From: Ampullaceana balthica
Lineage: Eukaryota; Mollusca; Gastropoda; Lymnaeidae
Direction: 5' to 3'
DNA: 64,000 nucleotides
Assembly (NCBI GenBank): GCA_944989445.1
Contig: CALYLW010000056.1
Coordinates: 1,083,948-1,147,947 of the forward strand
Positions 44,915 through 55,412 of this stretch are shown here, piece by piece. The position numbers and the translations under genes are program-made. Positions within the stretch are counted from its first letter, which is position 1; each line of letters opens with the position of its first letter. The notes below the pieces were generated by a model that searched no databases, was not told the DNA's origin, and was given only the letters and a program-made list of their open reading frames with translations.

Positions 44915-45262
44915 GGTGTCCAGAGTCCTGAGTGTGTCGGTCAATGATTGCCCGACAAAAAGTTATCCACCTTATCGTTCGCCTGAGTGTGACAGTGAAC
45001 GACTGCCAGACAACAAGGCATCCGCCTTACCGATCGAGTCCAGAGTCCCGAGGAGTGTGCCGGTGAACGGCTGTCCCGACAACAAGGCATCCGCCTTACC
45101 GATCGTGCCCAGAGTCCCGAGGAGTGTGCCGGTGAACGGCTGTCCCGACAACAAGGCATCTGCCTCATCGTCGTGTCCAGAGACCGGAGTGTGTCAGTGA
45201 ACGATTTTCCGACAACAAGGCATCCGCCTCATCGTTGTGTCCAGAGACCGGAGTGTGTTCGT
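44915..45262 (+). repeat. tandem leader repeat of the LTR element, about five units
   Basis: Five units of about 65-80 bp each contain a version of GACAACAAGGCATCCGCCT and GAGTGTGCCGGTGAACG. They lie between the left LTR and the first ORF, in the untranslated leader. The two middle units are almost identical. Confidence 0.85.
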
Positions 45263-45435
45263 GAGAACTATTGCTGGACAATATTAATGGTGCTACCAGG
45301 AGAACTTTGTTAAGTTAGCATTCTAAGGACACCTAATTTGTGTATGTGTATGTAATTCCGTAAATACAGGCAAGTAATCATTTACAATTACTTAACTATT
45401 TTTCTTCCATTCATGTACTTCAATTGTAAGGTAAA

Positions 45436-45696
45436 ATGGAATTTAGAGATACACAAGAATTTAGGTTTAAGATTATAGATACCCTAAGAAGCTGGGGCAA
45501 AAAACTAGGATTGGAGGGGGAGGAACTGAATATATTTGTAAGATATAAGTTTGAAGAACATAATCGGGAAGAAAAATTAGAGGAACAGAGACAGTGGCAG
45601 GAAGAATGTAAAGAAAAAAAGAGAAAACACGAAGATAAAGTGAGACAGTTGCAGGTAGAAGATGAAGAGAACAGAGAAAACATGAAGAGAGAATGA
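45436..45696 (+). CDS. LTR-element ORF1, 86-residue charged coiled-coil protein
   Basis: The start codon lies 647 bases after the left LTR. The product begins MEFRDTQEFRFKII and soon becomes a highly charged helix with Glu/Lys/Arg heptads (REEKLEEQRQWQEE). It may correspond to a gag-like N terminus, but no capsid or zinc-knuckle signature is visible. Its TGA overlaps the ATG of the next ORF as ATGA (45693-45696), either a reinitiation arrangement or a one-base frameshift in one longer frame. Function is unknown. Confidence 0.6.
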   Translation: MEFRDTQEFRFKIIDTLRSWGKKLGLEGEELNIFVRYKFEEHNREEKLEEQRQWQEECKEKKRKHEDKVRQLQVEDEENRENMKRE

Positions 45697-46253
45697 GAAA
45701 ATTGCGGGCAGAACGACAAAGAAGGTCTAGTGACAATAGTGAAGACTGTGACAGTGACAAAAGTTATACAATTCAGGAGCCGAATGGGAATACAATATTA
45801 AGTTTGACTAAAAGTAGAATAGAACCCAGGGTGCTTAAAAACAGGGAGCCCGAAAATCAAAAACTAATAGACGAATTAAATTACGACAGGGAAGAAAGTA
45901 ATAAACTCATTAGTGAGTTGAGAAATAATCTGGCAAGTAAAGATAACGAATTAAAGGAACACAGAGAGACAGCAGGTAAACTTGAGTCAAAATTGAGCAA
46001 TGTTGAAACTAGACTAACGGATCTCGAAAAATTTGACATCAAACACAGATTAAAAATAGAGGAAACTGAAGTGGAATCAATGAACTTAAGAATGAGAATT
46101 CCCGAAATGGACAAACTACTGGCTCAAAATGATGAAGAAAAATCCAGCTGGCTTAAAATAACTAAGGACAAAGATAGAAAGGTAACAGAGCTGATGAAGT
46201 CTGAAGCTGAAAAAAGTGAATTATTGGAAAAATTACAGAGGGAGCTAAAATGA
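45693..46253 (+). CDS. LTR-element ORF2, 186-residue coiled-coil protein
   Basis: This is a Glu/Lys/Leu-rich helix-forming protein that contains EVESMNLRMRIPEMDKLLAQ, followed by KDKDRKVTELM. A closely similar block appears downstream (46266-46469: EVESMTWKMKSIEMD), so the protein is built from repeated coiled-coil modules of about 70 residues. It ends at a TGA at 46251; the same frame reopens directly, suggesting that the stop is a recent mutation. No enzymatic motif is present. Function is unknown; scaffolding like that of Gag is a guess. Confidence 0.6.
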   Translation: MRKLRAERQRRSSDNSEDCDSDKSYTIQEPNGNTILSLTKSRIEPRVLKNREPENQKLIDELNYDREESNKLISELRNNLASKDNELKEHRETAGKLESKLSNVETRLTDLEKFDIKHRLKIEETEVESMNLRMRIPEMDKLLAQNDEEKSSWLKITKDKDRKVTELMKSEAEKSELLEKLQRELK

Positions 46254-46265
46254 AAAGAGATAGAA

Positions 46266-47406
46266 ATGAATAGAAACCTAATCAGTACACAAAACAACAT
46301 AGCAGATATGAGTAAGGCCTTAACCGAAATGGGAGAATCATTAGAAGAATGGAAGAGAGAGAACAAAATAAAACTGAATGAAGTTGAAGTTGAGTCCATG
46401 ACCTGGAAAATGAAAAGTATCGAGATGGACAACGTATACGCTAGCCTAATAAAAATAATCATGGGGTAAAGATGAAAAACTAGCAGAGATGAAATTAAAC
46501 TCAATCATTGAAAACCAAAATATAACAGGACTGAATAAGACGGTGGCTGATAAAGATGCATGTTTGCAGAAATTACAGTAGAAGCTAAAAGAAATTAAAG
46601 ACACACTAACTCAAAAAGTAGAGGAGAATAATGAGTTAACGCTGACTATAGCACATAACAAAGAAGACATAAAGGACTTATGGCGAATCATTGTTGAAAA
46701 GGAAGAGAAAAGGACTGAATTAACTCAAAGATTAAATGGAAATAATACGGACATGACAGTGAATGTACAGAGAACGTCCAAGATGCTTGGGACAATTGTT
46801 GAAAAACCTCACGAAAAGAGGATCAAAGAAGTACAATTTCGAAAGAGGGAAAATTTAGTTGAAAATATGAACAAGAAAAAAAATGACCCAGATATGCAAG
46901 ATGGGGTGAAGGTCACTGAACACACCGTGGTCACAGTAGTAACATTAACCTCGGAGGCAAAATGTGTTGAATGTAAGGGAAATAAGGAAGATAATGATGG
47001 AAAAATTCATTGTACTACTGAATTCCTAGAAGATAGCAAACCTATTGAGGGAAATAAGGAAAACAAGGATGGGAAAATGGGATGTACTACTGAGTTAATA
47101 GCAGATAGCACATCTAAGGATGAAAACAAGCAACTTAAGAAAAAACCCTACAGTGGAGCCACACAACAATATGACGTGGGCTCAGCTAAATACTGTTGTG
47201 AGTTGCTAAACAAAGGTGGCCCGTATGACCTCCAAAGACACAGCAGGGCAAACACGGAACTACACAGAGACACAGTGCGGTCAAGACCAACCAGAATTAA
47301 TAAGACAATGACCGACAAATACTCACTGGACAGGTTTACAGCCGGTCCGTTAAGAGTAATGTTTTTGCTGATAGTTGGAGTCCTGGGGAGAACAGTGAGT
47401 CGTTGA
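46266..47406 (+). pseudogene. continuation of the LTR-element coiled-coil frame, broken
   Basis: After the in-frame TGA at 46251 the frame continues to TAA at 46467. Then a change of frame near 46464 and one TAG near 46578 lead into the open frame 46753-47406. The last part has two repeated blocks around GNKEDNDGKIHCTTEFLEDS and GNKENKDGKMGCTTELIADS, with CVEC near the start (a possible metal-binding pair). Read together, ORF1 to here suggest one ancestral protein of about 650 residues. I do not reconstruct it. Confidence 0.5.
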
Positions 47407-47454
47407 GGCGAAAGTGGCGCGTTCGCAGGTGTATTCAATGACACAAGGGGGACC

Positions 47455-47799
47455 GTGAGGGGTCAAGAAGGAAAATTCAAAGGTCAGGGTTATTATGACA
47501 CTAGTGGCGGTATAGTTATACCCACGTGGGAAGTGCCGCGTAGGCATGACTTAGAACACATCAGCCTGTATAACGGAAACCAGGGTCGTTTGTTATTTAG
47601 GATTGGGGACAAACGTAATATCCCACCCCCAAATACAATGGCTATGATTTTTTTTCAATGTTATGAAATTTTTGGCCTGTGTATTGATGTATATGAATAT
47701 GATGATATTTGTTATGATGATATTTGTTATGATGATATTTGTTATGATGATATTTGTTATGATGATGATGTGGGTTGTGTTAACTCTGATAAATGTTGA
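47455..47799 (+). CDS. LTR-element ORF of 114 codons with YDDIC repeats, doubtful
   Basis: The frame begins MRGQEGKFKGQG, passes GGIVIPTWEVPRRHDLEH, and ends in four copies of YDDIC made by the 15-bp tandem repeat at 47701-47760. The first half looks coding but matches no family I know; it might be the tail of a lost polyprotein. The repeat-derived end is probably accidental. Confidence 0.3.
   Translation: MRGQEGKFKGQGYYDTSGGIVIPTWEVPRRHDLEHISLYNGNQGRLLFRIGDKRNIPPPNTMAMIFFQCYEIFGLCIDVYEYDDICYDDICYDDICYDDICYDDDVGCVNSDKC
47701..47760 (+). repeat. 15-bp tandem repeat, four exact copies
   Basis: GATGATATTTGTTAT is repeated four times without change inside the LTR element. Confidence 0.97.
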
Positions 47800-49108
47800 A
47801 TTGTGAGGTTGAACTTGTGCGGTCTGGTTGACCTCATGCCATTTTTTACTATGTATTGATCAGATAACCTTGTTGCCAGTAGTATACTGGGTAATTTTTT
47901 CGGACGAGTTTCGAGGTTCATGGCCATTGGGTTAATGATGTAATAAATGTTCGCCCATGGAGACCTCATGGCAATTCTTATTTTTTGATGATATGTTCTG
48001 TTGAAGATAACGTCATCAGTTTGATGATGAAGGGAATTTTGTTGATAGTTATTAGGAATATTGTTCATGATTATGATATTGATTATGCATTGACTATTTA
48101 TGATGATGAAGATGCTTTGAGAATTTTTGTGATGAATATTATGATGAATTATGTTGATTACGACTACTATATGCACATGATTGTTATATAATTGATTGTA
48201 ATGGGTTAAATACAATCAGGCTGAAATGTCTATAGTTTGGATAAGTAGTTATCCCTATAACATTATCTCATGCTGGAGCTAATCCTGGAATAAATATCTT
48301 AAGGAATTTATATGAGGAACCAGTAGTCAGTTGGTAAATATAAAACAATCTAGCGTAAAAATGGTCAATTGTTGGGTAATAATTATGTTGTAGTCCTATG
48401 ACCAGGAGGATGTCGAAGGTTGTTCTATGATATTAAAGATAAAGATAATGTACGAGTAGTAGGTTGGTGAAGTCAGACCTGTATGGCATGGGAGATAGGC
48501 TCTCTCTGTTATATAATTAACTACGTCCTGTGCAGCAGGAGTGATGGGCAGTTTTTGTTTATCAATTAACCAAGTTCCTGTGTGGCAGGAGCGATGGGCT
48601 GTATTTATATACATAGATGTAGAATTGTGCCTATGGAGGGATAAGAGAGCTTAATAACACAGGTCTTATTAAAAAGTAATTAAGTGAGCAGTGATTGCTC
48701 CGTAAAATGCCACATGATGTGGACACGTTCTTATGTGCTAGAAAGTTTCTTGTGTCGTTTTTTCCAAGATTGTAAACTGTGTATTTATAGATAGATTAAT
48801 TATTATTGATAATGAGATGCATTAAGACTTCACATGTATATATTATTTTTTATTGCATTGATGTATATATAGAATATGTAATCCATGTGTGGTAGTAGGA
48901 CGGCTGTCCTTCTCGAATGACTTTGCGGGTTATTGGAGTCGTATACAAGTACGACCAAATTGATTTCTTTTCCTCTGTGTTGTATATACTAAATTATTTT
49001 TAAAGATATTAATTCATGATGTATTATATTAATGTATTTATAATGTGCAGTGATTCCATGCCCTGTCTTTGTTGTATTGTGAGATTCTACTCGTAAGTAG
49101 AATCTAAC
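47800..49108 (+). other. non-coding 3' part of the LTR element
   Basis: No sustained ORF is present. Two related blocks with GCAGGAGYGATGGGC (about 48532 and 48583) form a partial duplication. Composition is rich in GAT/TATG simple sequence. Confidence 0.6.
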
Positions 49109-49123
49109 GGAAGAGGGGGGATA
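49109..49123 (+). other. polypurine tract of the LTR element
   Basis: GGAAGAGGGGGGATA directly precedes the right LTR, as expected for plus-strand priming. Confidence 0.8.
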
Positions 49124-49595
49124 TGTCAGGGTATGAGAATCACTGCGAATGATTGTTGTGAGATTGTTGTGAGCCAGTGTGTGAGTCGGCTCAAGGCGTG
49201 CGTGACAAGAGTTGACTTGTCAAGAATGATGTTAATTGTATTCACCCGGTATGCAAGTTAGAGAGCCGTGTCGTGGATAAATAGTGTGTGGGAGACAGAG
49301 AGACGTATGAAGACAGACCAGTGCAGAGGTCCATAGCCCTTGTTAGGGCTAGACATTGAGTATAGAGCGTTGGCTCTGTTATAGCTGGTGACACATCGAG
49401 GTGGCTCGAGTGTCCAGCGTATTAGGGACAGAGAGTCCATGCTATGCACTTAAAGTGAGTGGACATTGTTGAATGGAGTACGTCATGTACCTGAATCAGA
49501 TGATGTACATATATTGATGACAAATAAAGGCTTGACGTATACGTGAACAAGAGTCGAGACTTAGTCTTCTTTTATCCAGAACCCAGAACGCAACA
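49124..49595 (+). repeat. right LTR
   Basis: 472 bp, same termini as the left LTR and a single visible base difference. Followed by the duplicated GTGAC at 49596-49600. Confidence 0.95.
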
Positions 49596-49814
49596 GTGAC
49601 CAATAGACCAATGTTATAGACCAATAACAATTTTATAGACAAATGATACTATTTACAGCCGCGCGGGGGCGCGAAATGTTTTCTTTCTTTCTAGGGGAAG
49701 AGGGACATGACAGAAAATAATGGAGAAACAATTGTTAAAAATTGTGCATTAGAGCAGTCAAAATGGCTCTGGACTGGACTAATAGATGTTAAATGGAATA
49801 ATAAGAAAAACCCG

Positions 49815-50290
49815 TAAAAAACCAAGTTTTTGACTATAAATCCTTTATGTACGAGAAGTAAATAAAAGAATGTTCATTATAATACGCAGCGCCAGACCAT
49901 CCAGAAATACAAAATTGCACTTGTGTCGTAAAACATGTTTAATATAATGCGCACCGATCAGGAATATGTTTATAAAAAGAGCTGTCAATAAAATACGCAC
50001 CTTATTGCGCGACAGAAAGGTTGTTCAATATAATACGCACCGCGACGCTCTATCTCAAAAAATAGCATGATACATATGAATAAATAAAATAATCTAAAAA
50101 AATCAATAATTTAATGACGGTACATGCGATCGATCTGAAATTTTGATACATTGTTTTTATCATCGGTACGAAACTGCCTGCAAAATTTCAGCTCGCTATC
50201 TTGCGAGCAAGTGGGTTAAAAATCGATCAAAAGTTTTGGCAAGGTCGGTCGGCCGCAGACACCACGAGTTAATATAAAGGATTTAAAAAT
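49815..50290. mobile_element. short element with AAATCCTTTATG ends, copy 2
   Basis: It begins near GACTATAAATCCTTTATG and ends GAGTTAATATAAAGGATTTA. It shares CAATATAATACGCACCG and the GGTACATGCGATCGATCTGA core with the element at 27800-28210. It holds three copies of AATACGCACC. No ORF; borders approximate. Confidence 0.6.
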
Positions 50291-50351
50291 AGAATCAAAT
50301 ACATGTATTATATTCTTATCTTTACTCACCGATTCAGTGTCAGGTTTACTC

Positions 50352-51975
50352 AGTGGCGTAAGTAGGGGGGTGCGGTGGGTGCGGTCCGCACCGGGCTGCA
50401 CACATTTAGGGAGCGGCATTTGTGGCCATTTGAAAAGTACAGCCATTTCTGACAACCGCCCATTTTTCTTTTGAAGGGGAAAACCCGGATGAAACAAAAA
50501 TATTCGTACTTTGGAGTCGCAAATAACGGATTCGCACAACATTTGTTTGATAACACACTATTTTTTATGACTAACGTATAACCAGAGGCGTAACAAAGAC
50601 TTGGCATCGGGGCAGTTACCAAGGGCGCCGAGGGCTAATCCTTCAATTTTTGTCAAATTTAGTATTTTCATACCTTTTGGATTTAATATTCATTTGTCAA
50701 GGGCACCAAAAATAAATTAGCCAAGGGCAACTAAAACCCAGTTACTTTTATGCGCATAACCGTTCAGAAATTTAAAATCCCTCAAAAATGGTATCGATTT
50801 GTTTGGAAAAGGAAGCGGTATACGTCACAGATGACGATTTCATAAGAAAACTACACAAAAACACATCACCGCTGGGCCGAATACACTATTGATATCGCCA
50901 CGACAGTTTTTACATGCATTTTCGACATACGCAGAATGATGCGCGAACAAGTACCTACGTGGCATGGTGGTTCAAATATTGCGTATAACTTGAAAGTAGT
51001 AATTTATATAACTGGGGAAAAAAAAGAAGGCAAGGGAGGAAATACAGAATAAAAACATTGGATCACTATTGAAATACGTCTCCGCGAATCAACTTGTAGT
51101 TCTTTTAATATTGTTGCCTCAAGTACTAGTGAAGAAGCAGGTTTCAAAGGTGAAATAACTTCTTGCAATGTTGTTGAAGAGGAAAGACCTGCCTCACATA
51201 CTAGCGAAGAAGTAGAAAGTTCATCAAGTTCTGATGTAGAGTTAGTAGCACAAATCATTCCGACTATTTCTATGAAATATGTTGGATTATGGCCTAACAA
51301 GTTTGACGATAATACAAGAGTACTGCTAGTATATCAAGGTCCGCTTGCCATTCAAATGTAAACGCCGATCTAAGTGAAGGAGTGCAACGTCCTGGTAATT
51401 CAATCAAAGCCAAAGGTGAAACAAGAAAGCTTAATCGCAATTGTTCTTTTCGAATTTTGCCTAATGGTGAAAAGTTATTATATCGTGGATTGTGTATTCA
51501 ACATCGAAGAAAATGATATATTGTTTTTGTTACAAACAGTTTGATGATCTTTGCCAAACAAATTTTAACAAATGGTGGAAACTTAATCCCAAAATAACTC
51601 AACACGAGTTGAGCCTACTGCACATTCGATCATTTTCCCAATGGAAGGAATTAGTGAAATAAGATTTGAAAAAGTCGCAACTTTTGATAAACTACAACAG
51701 AATATTGATAAAGAAATAAAAATGAAAGGAAATTCTCTCAAGAATGCTTGATATAATTAGATTCTTAATAGCAAAACAAAATTTGGCGATGAGAGGTCAT
51801 CGTGAAACTGTTCATCAGGAAGACATCAATTCCATTGAAAATAGAGGGAATTTTCTAGAGCTTGTTTACTTGTTGGCCACTTACGACCCAGTATTACGCG
51901 AACATGTAGTAATAATTAAGATGGAAAATAAATATAGTGTCTCGTATAGTCAGTGTCGGTCTTAGCAAATGCGGG
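50352..51975 (+). mobile_element. hAT-type remnant (CAGTGGCGTAAGTAGGGG end) with transposase pieces
   Basis: A hAT-like terminus CAGTGGCGTAAGTAGGGG begins at 50352. A second terminus-like CAGAGGCGTAAC near 50582 suggests two overlapping elements. No matching right end or duplication was found. Confidence 0.45.
51080..51965 (+). pseudogene. hAT transposase, TTF/ZMYM1-like, broken
   Basis: Plus-strand fragments follow the N-terminal part of TTF-type hAT transposases. VGLWPNKFDDNTR and YQGPLAIQ lie near 51280-51355. NGEKLLYRGLC near 51465 corresponds to the family's NGEK.xR.WL block. FNKWWKLNPKITQHELS near 51570 follows. LAMRGHRETVHQ, then NRGNFLELVYLLATYDPVLR, lies within 51744-51965, the conserved RGH...NRGNFLEL core. 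Stops and frameshifts are present and the C-terminal catalytic half is missing. Confidence 0.75.
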
Positions 51976-52205
51976 GCCCTATGTGGCTTAGTATGAGAAA
52001 CATATAGCGGGGGGAGACCAGTTTGGGTAGGGATTAGGAATTAATAAGGGTAATAAGTGAACTTTAGGATAGGCGGGGCCTATGAAAATGCCGGACCCAC
52101 TGCGACCGCATAGGTTGTAGTGGCTTAAGATCGTACCTGCTCCTATTTGTCGCAAATGATTCAAAATGAATTCAAAGACCTATTGGGAGGCGCGGTGAGA
52201 AAAAC
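51966..52205. other. possible small hAT-type MITE remnant
   Basis: CAGTGTCGGTCTTAGCAAAT (from 51951) and CTTAAGATCGTACCTG (to about 52140) look like degenerate inverted ends with GGGGCCC-type inner blocks. No duplication is visible, so the call is weak. Confidence 0.3.
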
Positions 52206-52257
52206 AATTGTATGTATGGCATCTGTCCGTCTACGAAAGACGATAGATTTATCTTTA

Positions 52258-54757
52258 TTATTTGCAGCTCTTGGTGTGGCTGATGAGACCAATCCTTGAG
52301 TGGCAGTCTCTTCTGCATGACACACACACGAAAGCAGTGGGGCAGTGTTGCCTGGCCTTTCTCCTCGCTCTTTTCCCGACTGCTTCTGCCCTAGTTTGCT
52401 CCTCTGCTCTTAGTGATCCTTCTTTCACTATAGCCCGCCACATGGACCTATCCTCTGCCAGGTTTTCCCTGTTTTGTATATCAATGTTGGCTACTTTCAT
52501 GTCTCTCTTGCATATGTCCACGTATCTGAGACATGGCCGACCAACCGACCTTTTCCCTGTCGCCAGCTCGCTGTAAAGCACATCCTTGGGTATGCGACCA
52601 CTTTGCATCCTCTTGACGTGTCCAAGCCAGCGGAGGCGTCTTTGGCTTAATATTGCTGCAATATTACTCATGCTTGCTTGAGCCAGGACCTCTGTGTTGG
52701 GGACTTTCTCTTGCCATTTGATGTCTAGGATGCGGCGCAGGCATCTGAGGTGGAAGCTATTGAGCCTTCTTTCATGCCTGGTGTAGGTGGTCCAAGACTC
52801 GCATCCATAGAGGAGTGTGCTCAGTACGCAGGCCTGGTATACCTGCAGCTTAGTCCTTGCTGTGAGTTTGGCATTGGACAAGACTCTTTTGTACAGTCTA
52901 GCCATAACACTTGCTGCCTTCTCTATCCTACTACTTATCTCATCTTCCAGTGAGAGGGTGCTCGAGATGTTTGATCCCAGATAAGTAAAACTGTCAACAG
53001 CATCCAGGTTGCAGTCGTCAATGGTGATAGTCGGGAGAGAGGCAGCATCCTGTGCCATAATGTTGGTTTTCTTTATACTTATGGTCAGGCCAAACTCTTT
53101 GCAGGCAGCGGAGAAGCTGGATACAAGGTTCTGCAGCCCGTCTGCTGTGTGGCATCGTCTGCAAATAAGAGCTCGCGCAGCAAAATCTTCCTTATTTTGG
53201 TCTTGCCTTTAAGTCGGGCAATATTGAATAATCTCCCGTCAGCTCTGGTGTGTATGTATATCCCCTCGCTGTTGTTCTTGAAGGCATACTGGAGTAAGAT
53301 GGAAAAGAATATTGCGAATAGAGTAGGTGCCAACACGCAGCCTTGCTTTACTCCACTACTTACTGGGAAAGCCTCAGAGGTGGCACCGTTATAGCACACT
53401 GTGCCCTGCATGTTTTCGTGGAATTGCTTGATGATGTTAAGCAGATGTTCAGGGCAGCCTATTTTTACTAAGATCTGGAAAAGGCCGCTTCTGCTGACAA
53501 GTTAAAAAGCTTTAGTTAGGTCGACGAACGCGATGTATAGAGGCATATGTTGCTCCCTGCATTTCTCCTGCAGCTGGCGCAGAGAGAAGATCATGTCTAT
53601 GGTTGATCTTCCGACTAGAAAGCCGCACTGCGATTCTGGGAGTACACGCGATGCTAGGGTCTGCAGGCGAGTCAATGCAACTCGGGCGAAGGCCTTTCCA
53701 ACTATACTGAGGAGAGAGATTCCACGATAGTTGTTGCAGTCACTCTTGTCTCCTTTATTTTTATACAGTGTTCTTCCATGACCGGCAGGTTTGGGATATC
53801 GTCCAGGGCAGCATTTGAGACATGGTTTATAGTTGCGTACAATTCCAGGTAGTGCTCGATCCACCGTTTGAGTTGCTTGTCCCGATCAGTGATAATTTCC
53901 CCTGCTTTTGACATTAAGGGTGCTGTCTTGGAGGTCAGAGGGCCTGTTGCTTGTTTTATATTCTCGTACATAGCCTTTGTATCGCCTCTATCAGCAGCTG
54001 ACTGTATGCTGGAACTTAGATTATCTTATCTTATCTGTTTACAGACGCTCCTTCTATACAGAAGATTATTGCGTCCTACGCTTATCTATGGTTTGTGTTT
54101 AGTCCTGCATTTTTATTAGAGTTTTAAATGTTGATAAAGTGTTGGTTTTCCTGGATTCTTCAGGCAACCCATTCCACGCCCTAATTCCGGACGGGAAGAA
54201 GGAAAACTTGTATGTGTTTGTTCTTGCATACGGAATAAGAAAGGTGTTTTTATCCTTATGTCTATCTGAGGGTTGTATTAAGTTATCTTTGTGTTGTATT
54301 TCTAAATTAGAATTAATTGCTTTATGTATGATTACTACTTTGCTCTTGGTTCTTCTATCCTCTAGTGTTTCAAGGTTTAATGATTTAACTAATGGTGTTA
54401 CTCTTGTCAGTTTCGAATATTCTCCAGTAATGAATCTGGCAGCTCTTTTTTGAATTTGTTCTAGTTTATCAATGTTTTCTTTAGATTGAGCCAGTACGTG
54501 TTAGCGTAGTGGCGAGCTGCCTGCTGGGCATTTTTCTTGGCGTTCTTAAGGGAATGTAGAGTTTCTGGGCAAGGCATGTCTTTATAGGCTAAAAGAGCCT
54601 TTCTTTTTGCATCGGTGACATGCTTCATTTCCTCCCAATGGGCCTCAAACCAGTCTTCACTTTTGCGTTCTCTCTTGCCGAATGCCGCAATAGCTGAGCC
54701 ATATATGGTGTCCCGCAGATGTGACCACTTGGACTCAATAGTGTCTACTGGTGGCAT
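52258..54757 (-). pseudogene. LINE ORF2 (reverse transcriptase), frameshifted
   Basis: Segments in order: pre-RT region 54461-54757; NNYRGISLLSIVGKAFARV and FVDLTKAF in 53502-53864; SGVKQGCVLAPTLFAIFFS and LLFADDA, the RT catalytic motif, in 53085-53411; then a clean 266-residue C-terminal ORF 52258-53058 with FTYLGSNISS, LYGCESWT, RWLGHVKRM and a terminal CVSCRRDCHSRIGLISH Cys/His motif. Frames change between segments and the inserted LINE splits the pre-RT region, so it is not functional. Confidence 0.85.
54023..54480 (-). mobile_element. 5'-truncated LINE 3' end, young copy 1
   Basis: Flanked by perfect 7-bp duplications TTAGATT (54016-54022, 54481-54487) inside the other LINE. On the minus strand it encodes the C-terminal end of a reverse-transcriptase protein (KRAARFITGEYSKLTRVTPL; FFPSGIRAWNGLP near the stop) and ends in a (GATAA)n microsatellite. 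It is nearly identical to 60549-60990; I count only a handful of base changes. Confidence 0.9.
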
Positions 54758-54849
54758 TTGTACAAGAGCTTCTTGTAGTCTCTGTGTGTATTCTGCTGTT
54801 CTATCTGGATTCTTGGTGGAGCAGATGCCTATGCGAAAAACAATTATGG

Positions 54850-55172
54850 ACCAAATAAAGCGCTAAATACTTTTTTATGATATTTGACAGCACTACAGAT
54901 ATTCCCCACCAAGATCAACCCAGTCGAATTATAAGATACTTAGTTATTGATGGCAGCGAAGTTAAAAGTTGTAGACTCGTTTATTGGCCTCCTTTATTGC
55001 TGCTTACTTAAATATGAAATACAATAGTAAAAAATGTTCCCCGCCTTTACTTTGTTTCAATTACAGTTATTTATTCATGTTTATTAATTTATAAAACCAT
55101 CATATGATTAACTTAGAAAGGGCGGCAAATTGGAGACCGCCCCGGACGGCAAAAGTTCAATCTACGCCACTG
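54850..55172 (-). mobile_element. hAT terminus, CAGTGGCGTAGCTAGA family, copy 2 (partial)
   Basis: Read on the minus strand it begins CAGTGGCGTAGATTGAAC at 55172 and follows the left part of 41749-43668 without the MITE at 41807-42245. The homology fades toward the junction with the LINE at about 54840-54850. The far end is missing. Confidence 0.75.
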
Positions 55173-55264
55173 GGTTTTTCACAAGAAACAATACTAATAA
55201 CATCACAAGAAATAATTTAATAACAGTTACTCGATATTGTAACAAGTCACAATTGTTTGTTGAG

Positions 55265-55400
55265 AAGAAATAATATAACATCACAAGAGATAAATATAAC
55301 ATCACAAGAGATAGATATAACATCACAAAAGATAAATATAACATCCCAAGAGATAAATATAACATCACAAGAAATAAATATAACATCACAAGAGAAGAGA
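55265..55400 (+). repeat. 21-bp satellite, first part
   Basis: About six copies of a 21-bp unit containing TAACATCACAAGAGATAAAT, cut off by the hAT at 55413. Unit sequence and period match 58345-58690. Confidence 0.9.
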
Positions 55401-55412
55401 AAAACCTTAGTG

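Larger units (their letters stand above)
44318..49595 (+). mobile_element. young non-autonomous LTR retrotransposon with coiled-coil ORFs
   Basis: It has two 472-bp LTRs (TGTCAGGGTATGAG to CCAGAACGCAACA), a perfect 5-bp duplication GTGAC (44313-44317, 49596-49600), a primer-binding-like site one base after the left LTR, and a polypurine tract before the right LTR. Comparing the LTRs by eye, I see one difference (GAGACTG versus GAGATTG), so insertion is recent. The 4.3-kb interior encodes coiled-coil proteins only. I looked for reverse transcriptase, RNase H, integrase and protease motifs in all frames and saw none, so it must be moved by a partner element. A long non-coding 3' part (about 47800-49108) resembles the filler of large non-autonomous retrotransposon derivatives. 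Confidence 0.93.
52210..54840 (-). mobile_element. LINE (non-LTR retrotransposon), 5'-truncated, split by another LINE
   Basis: The minus-strand reverse-transcriptase polyprotein runs from about 54836 to the stop at 52258, then a short 3' UTR with GTCTTTCGTAGACGG. The other LINE at 54023-54480 interrupts it with a 7-bp duplication. The 5' end abuts a hAT terminus. The C-terminal pattern RRLRWLGHVKRM...GKRSVGRPCLRY plus a terminal Cys/His cluster places it among RTE/CR1/I-group elements; the exact clade is uncertain. Confidence 0.85.

Noticed and set aside
45420..46504. Minus-strand Ser/Leu/Phe-rich ORFs opposite the coiled-coil frame
   Set aside because: Antisense of Glu/Lys-rich codons reads as Ser/Leu/Phe; the plus strand has the structured pattern.
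44790..49123. Pol domains (RT, RNase H, integrase, protease) in the LTR element
   Set aside because: I looked for YxDD, HHCC/DDE and DTG-type patterns in the open frames and saw none.
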